Of a stretch of 64,000 nt of DNA, positions 59,419-64,000 are shown piece by piece. Location: contig NC_135718.1 in NCBI RefSeq assembly GCF_964656455.1, positions 150,332,762 to 150,396,761 of the forward strand. Reading direction: 5' to 3'. A program made the position numbers and the translations under genes. Position 1 is the stretch's first letter, and the number at the start of each line of letters is the position of its first letter. The DNA comes from Halichoerus grypus. Its lineage: Eukaryota > Chordata > Mammalia > Carnivora > Phocidae. Below the pieces are notes generated by a model that had not been told where the DNA came from, searched no databases, and worked only from the letters and a program-made list of their open reading frames with translations.

Positions 59419-59490
59419 TGCGTTGGCCGGGAATCGAACCCGGGTCAACTGCTTGGAAGGCAGCTATGCTCACCACTATACCACCAACGC
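59419..59490 (-). tRNA. tRNA-Gly (TCC), unit 8
   Basis: Gene body unchanged. Terminator T4 at 59404-59407. Long type B 3' flank. Confidence 0.98.
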
Positions 59491-59709
59491 TGCACAGCCC
59501 GGGCCCGCCCCGAGACGCCGGCGCAGGGTTCGCAGAGGCGCCTTCACGCCTTCTCGCCGCCGCCTGGGCTGCCTGGCGCAGCCCTGCCCCGACGTGCCGC
59601 CAGTCCGCAGCTCTGCGCTGCCGCACGCGCCAGCAGCGGCCGCCCCAGCCCCAACCCCAGCCCCAGCCCCGCCAGCCCGACGCCGCCGTGCGGCTCCGCA
59701 GGCCCGACC

Positions 59710-59737
59710 GCCCGCCGCCCGCCGCCCGCCGCCCGCC
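59710..59737. repeat. GCCCGCC array, 4 copies, unit 8
   Basis: Counted directly: 28 bp. Confidence 0.95.
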
Positions 59738-60236
59738 TCTGGGGGGCGCTCTGGCCGCCGTGCCGCTCCCCCGGCCCTCGGCTGCCGGCCGGGCATTCCC
59801 CGGCCCGCGAGACACGCTTCCCTCCGGCGACCCGCTCGCCCGGGCCCTTCTCCGCGGACTGCCCGGCGAGGCCACATCCCGCACCCACAGGGGACCCGAC
59901 CCAGCCGCCGCCCACCCGTCCCCCGCGCCCACCCCCACCCCCACGCCCAGCCAGCACCGGGCAGCGTCGCGTCACCAAGGAGCCCGTTGCGGCCAGTCAC
60001 TCGTCAGGCGCCGGGGGCACGACAGGAGGCCCTGGCTGGGCCGTGGCGACCCCGCACGCGCGCGCCCGGGCTCACGAGGAAGGGAAACGGGTGGGGGCGG
60101 TCGACGGTGGGCAGGCCGGGCACCCGTCGTCGCCCCGCGCCTCTCGCCGGACGCGGGAGGGACGAGAAGAAGGGCCCTGGGGCCAAGCGTTTGGACAGAG
60201 CGGCGGTGGCGCCGGCCACCAAAAAGGGCGTCTTGC

Positions 60237-60308
60237 CTCCCCGTCGGGGAATCGAACCCCGGTCTCCCGCGTGACAGGCGGGGATACTCACCACTATACT
60301 AACGAGGA
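60237..60308 (-). tRNA. tRNA-Asp (GTC), unit 8
   Basis: Gene body unchanged. Terminator T5 at 60221-60225. Confidence 0.98.
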
Positions 60309-60925
60309 CGGCGGCGGCGGCCACCCGGGCGCCCGACCCCTCTCCGCCTGCCCGCCCACGCCTACCCCTGCCCTCGACGCCCCGCCTTACGCAGGCGCCC
60401 GCCACGTGCCACACCCGACCCGACCCCAAACCAACCGCGCCAGCCCGCAGAGCAGCCCTCCCATCCCGACTCGGAGTGGACCCCAGGCCCGGGCCCCGGA
60501 CCCGGACGGCGCGGAACACTCCGAGTGCGCCGGCGCCTAGGGCCTGCCGGGCGCCGATCGCGCAGGGAGAAGAGGCCCGAGCGGGCAAGCAAGGATGCGA
60601 GCAGGAGGACGGGCGCCCGGGATGGGCAGGGGCGGCGGAGGGAGGGCGGCGAGGACCTAGTGGGGGTGGGGGGCGGCGGCGGCGAGACAGGCTGGCCCGA
60701 CGCCGGTCTCTGGGTGCGGGGCCGCCATGTGCGAGGAGGCGGGGCGGGGCGGGGCGAGGCGGCGGCGACGGCGGCGGCGGCGGCGGCGCCAGGCGAGTCG
60801 GCTGGCGCTGCTCCTGGTCGGCCGGGGCGCGCGTCCCGTCCCTTGCGCGCCCACACAGCCGCCAGCCGCCACCAGCGTCCGCGCCGGGTCCCAGCCAGGC
60901 GAGCGGCGACGCGCCCAGGCCCGCC

Positions 60926-61008
60926 GTCAGGATGGCCGAGCGGTCTAAGGCGCTGCGTTCAGGTCGCAGTCTCCCCTGGAGGCGTGGGTTCGAATCCCAC
61001 TCCTGACA
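60926..61008 (+). tRNA. tRNA-Leu (CAG), unit 8
   Basis: Gene body unchanged. Terminator T4 at 61017-61020. Confidence 0.98.
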
Positions 61009-62610
61009 CGCCCACCTTTTGGCCCGCCCGACCAGGGCACCGGACCCCGGCGGGCCTGCACCACGCCCTCTCGCAAGCCCGGTCCTGCCTGACCCGCCGC
61101 TCCTGCCTTGCACCCTAGCAGAAGGGGCCCAGTGCCGAGCCCTGACGCCTCGACGCTCCTGGCCACAGGCTTGGCGCACACACGCCCTCCCCCACCAGTT
61201 CCCGCGCCTTTCCCGCCCGATCCCACCCCCACCCCCGCAGGCCTGGGGAACTTCGCAGCACGTCTCTCCTCACCTGCTTTCCGGGGGCTGCGTTTTCCTT
61301 CCTTCCTCGCTCCCGCTCCCGCTCCCGCTCCCGCCCACTCCCGCGGCCCCCTGCAGACCAGCCGGCTGCGCAAATGCCCAAAGCCCTCCGCATTCCGTTC
61401 TCCAGCAGACCGGTGCCTGGTGAAGAGCGCCTCGCTCTCAGAGCCGTGCACTCCCGCCACCAGGAGCACACCGTCCCACAGAGAGCCCGTCCTTTCCGCC
61501 GGCCCCCATTCCCTTCTCTCCACACCCTGCTCAGGTGGCCCGAGGTGCCCACGAGGATTTGCCACCTTGATGACGCTTTACCCTGGCCACACCTGCCTGC
61601 CTCCCTCCCGGGACACAGGCTGCCCGGCCACCTGCTCGCCGGCCCACGACAGGGCCCTCCCTTCAGTGGGCCTGGCCCGGGAGTCCAGCCCGGGAAGGTG
61701 GCTCCCGTGAGCGCTGAGCCGAAGGAAGCCCTGAATCCCCAGGCCACCCACCTGGGCGCCCGAGCGCATCTCCGCGCCGGCAGCCGCTGCCCGGCCGGGA
61801 CCCGAGGACCCCAGCGCGCTCCCTCACCGCGCTGTCGGCCAGCTAGCCAGCAGCCGCTCGGCCAGAGCGCTCCCGCGAGCCGAGATCGCGCTCCGGCCTC
61901 ACAACCACCGCCCCCCCCCCCCCGCGCCCCGCCGAGCTGGCCCCCTAGGGAGCGCTGCGCGCCCGAGCTCAGACACGTCGCTTCGCTCTCCTGGCCTGAG
62001 CGGCTCCTCGGCGGCGCCGGCGGCGCTACGGGGCCTCCATCTCCTACACACAACACACGCGCCCGCGGACACCCACACACCCACACCCACACACCCCACC
62101 CCGCGACAGCCCACCCCACGGCACCGCACGTGCGCACACAACCGGAGCTCCGGTCCCCAGCCCCGCCCGCCCTCGCACACTCTGCCCCGGCCACAAAGCC
62201 CTCGGCCAAAGGGGCTCTCTGGGTGGCGGCTGAGAGGAGCCGCTGAAGGCAGCGGCAGGGCTCAGCCGCGCCTGCCACGGGATCCCCCGCGCTGGGTGGG
62301 ATTCGGGCGCTGGCCAGCCTGGGTCCGGCTCCCGGCTGCCCCTGGCGACCCCGGCAGGGCAGCGTCTCGCCGCGGCCCTGGACCGAGGACAAAGCGCCGC
62401 ATGAGCCTAGTCGGCCACCGTGCGTCCGCGCCGCGCTCGGCCCGCGTGCGCCGCTCCCTAGGGCTCCGGACGTGCCTGGAGCGTCTGGTCCACACCGCCC
62501 GTCCGCCTCCTGCTCAAACGAAGCCGATGCTCCGAACCGGCCCGGACCCGTGTCTGGCCGCCGCTGGCGAGCGCCGCTGGGGAAGCCGTCTGGGGAGCGG
62601 CGCCATCGGT

Positions 62611-62681
62611 GCATGGGTGGTTCAGTGGTAGAATTCTCGCCTGCCACGCGGGAGGCCCGGGTTCGATTCCCGGCCCATGCA
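62611..62681 (+). tRNA. tRNA-Gly (GCC), unit 8
   Basis: Gene body unchanged. Terminator T4 at 62695-62698. Last complete gene in the window. Confidence 0.98.
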
Positions 62682-63467
62682 GCGCGCCGTCCCCTTTTGG
62701 CCGGCCCTGCAGCCCCAACGCGCGCGCGCCCGCGCCCCCGGCTTCCTCTCGCCCACGCTCAAGGCGCCTGGCCTGAACTAGCTCCGCTCCGGACCCAGCC
62801 GGAGCCCGCCCCTGCCCTGCCGCCCGTTCCCTTCCTCTCGGTCCTTCTCGCCCAGGGGACCAACTCCACCCAGCGCCCGAGGCCCCTGGCCCGCCCACAC
62901 GCCTCCCTTGCCCCTTTTCTCTTCAGGACCCTGAGCACCCCGCTTCGCTCACCCGCTTCCCTTCCAGCAATGCTTCCCCGCACCACCACACACCCGCACC
63001 GCGCCGCGCCGCACCAGAGCCCACGGGGCCGCGCCCCACCTCCGCGCCTTTCATCACCGTTCCTCCCTCCCTGTCTCACTCTACCCACACTGCCAGAATC
63101 CTCGTCTCTTTGCACAACCAGGGGCAACCAAGTTGCCACCCCTAGCCCTGATCCGTCCTATTCTCCTCCAGGGACCCTCACAAACTCACTGGGGTGCACC
63201 AGGAAGACCAGATGCATGGCACCACATCCTCCCGACGCGCGCCCTATAGTCTCTTGAGGCGCCGCTTGGCCGCAGTAGCCTCCAAACTCCGCCGCTCCTG
63301 CAACGCTAGGACCCCCGCCAACACCAGGTCCACCACCGCCCGCGCCGGCACTAGCACCAGCAGCACCAATCTCCCCATCCGCCGCCGCCGCCGCCGCCAC
63401 CGCCACAAGTCCACCGTCACCACACCGCCTCGGGCACCATCGCCCACAACAGTGAAGTCCTCCAACA

Positions 63468-64000
63468 TCCAGCCCACCACCAAGTCCACCACCACCACCA
63501 CCGCCATCACCAGCAGGACCAAGTCCGCGACCAGCGCACCAGCAATGACATCATTGCCAACGGTACCCAAGTCCTCCACAATCACCACCACCGCCTCGAC
63601 CTCCACCACCACCACCACCACCACCACCACCAACTCCAGCACCACCACCTCCACCATCACCACCACCACCACCGCCATCACCAGCAGGACCAAGTCCAGC
63701 ACCAGCGCACCAGCATGGGCATCATTGCCAACGGTACCCAAGTCCTCCACGATCACCACCACCACCTCTACCACCACCACCACCACCACCACGACCACCA
63801 CCACCGCCACCTTCACCATCACCACCGCCGCCGCCGCCATCACCAGCAGGACCAAGGCCACCACCAGCTCACCAGCATGGGCATCATTGCCAACGGTACC
63901 GAAGTCCTCCACGATCACCACCACCACCACCACCACCACCAGCTCCACCACCACCAGCCCCACCACCGACTCCACCGTCACCACACCGACTCGGGCACCA
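63468..64000. repeat. ACC triplet block, unit 8, cut by window end
   Basis: Four-GCC form as far as seen; the window ends inside the block. Confidence 0.9.

Larger units (their letters stand above)
57934..64000. repeat. tRNA macrosatellite unit 8, cut by window end (6067 bp seen)
   Basis: Type B unit with four heptamers and a C13 tract. Private changes are G to A at 58058 (GGCATT) and G to A at 58983 (AAGGAAGAAGCC). All five tRNA genes are present; the sequence stops inside the ACC-triplet block, so the array continues to the right. Confidence 0.95.

Noticed and set aside
4808..64000. CRISPR array, rDNA or bacterial mobile element as explanation of the tandem repeats
   Set aside because: The period is 7.6 kb with tRNA genes and eukaryotic SINEs beside it; no rRNA sequence, short spacers or cas-like genes are seen.

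Overview
This is mammalian nuclear DNA, most likely from a carnivoran. The left flank (1-4807) holds lysine-tRNA-derived Can-SINEs, and their shape (long TC run, then a CAAATAAATAAATAAATCT-type tail) looks more like arctoid carnivores (bear, seal, mustelid group) than dog; the species assignment is inference. No bacterial, phage or CRISPR feature is present, and I find no protein-coding gene I can defend. LAYOUT: 1-4807 is A+T-rich single-copy DNA with old and young retroelements (Can-SINEs, MLT1-type MaLR LTRs, an L1M 3' end, a hAT-like DNA element interrupted by a SINE). At 4808 the sequence switches abruptly to very G+C-rich DNA that runs to the end of the window as a head-to-tail tandem array. 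The unit length is about 7.59 kb (7579-7603 bp). There are seven complete units and the first 6067 bp of an eighth; the array continues past the right edge. EACH UNIT carries five intact, intronless tRNA genes in fixed order and orientation: tRNA-Glu(CTC) minus, tRNA-Gly(TCC) minus, tRNA-Asp(GTC) minus, tRNA-Leu(CAG) plus, tRNA-Gly(GCC) plus. That makes 40 tRNA genes, and I see no difference between the eight copies of any of them. The minus trio and the plus pair diverge from a 617-bp G+C-rich spacer with GC boxes. Four of the five genes have a T4 or T5 Pol III terminator within 8-13 nt of the mature 3' end; tRNA-Glu does not. The spacers hold satellite-like sub-repeats: a 2 x 115-bp duplication, a GCCCGCC heptamer VNTR, C homopolymers, an ACC-triplet block of about 0.6 kb and a CA-rich block. 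These vary in length between units and allow units to be classed. HOW IT WORKS TOGETHER: the array is a macrosatellite of Pol III genes, co-amplifying five isoacceptors so that their dosage changes together with array length. It resembles the roughly 7-kb tRNA VNTR known at human 1q23.3 and is probably its carnivoran counterpart. The long open frames inside the units come from G+C-rich and triplet-repeat sequence and are not annotated as genes.
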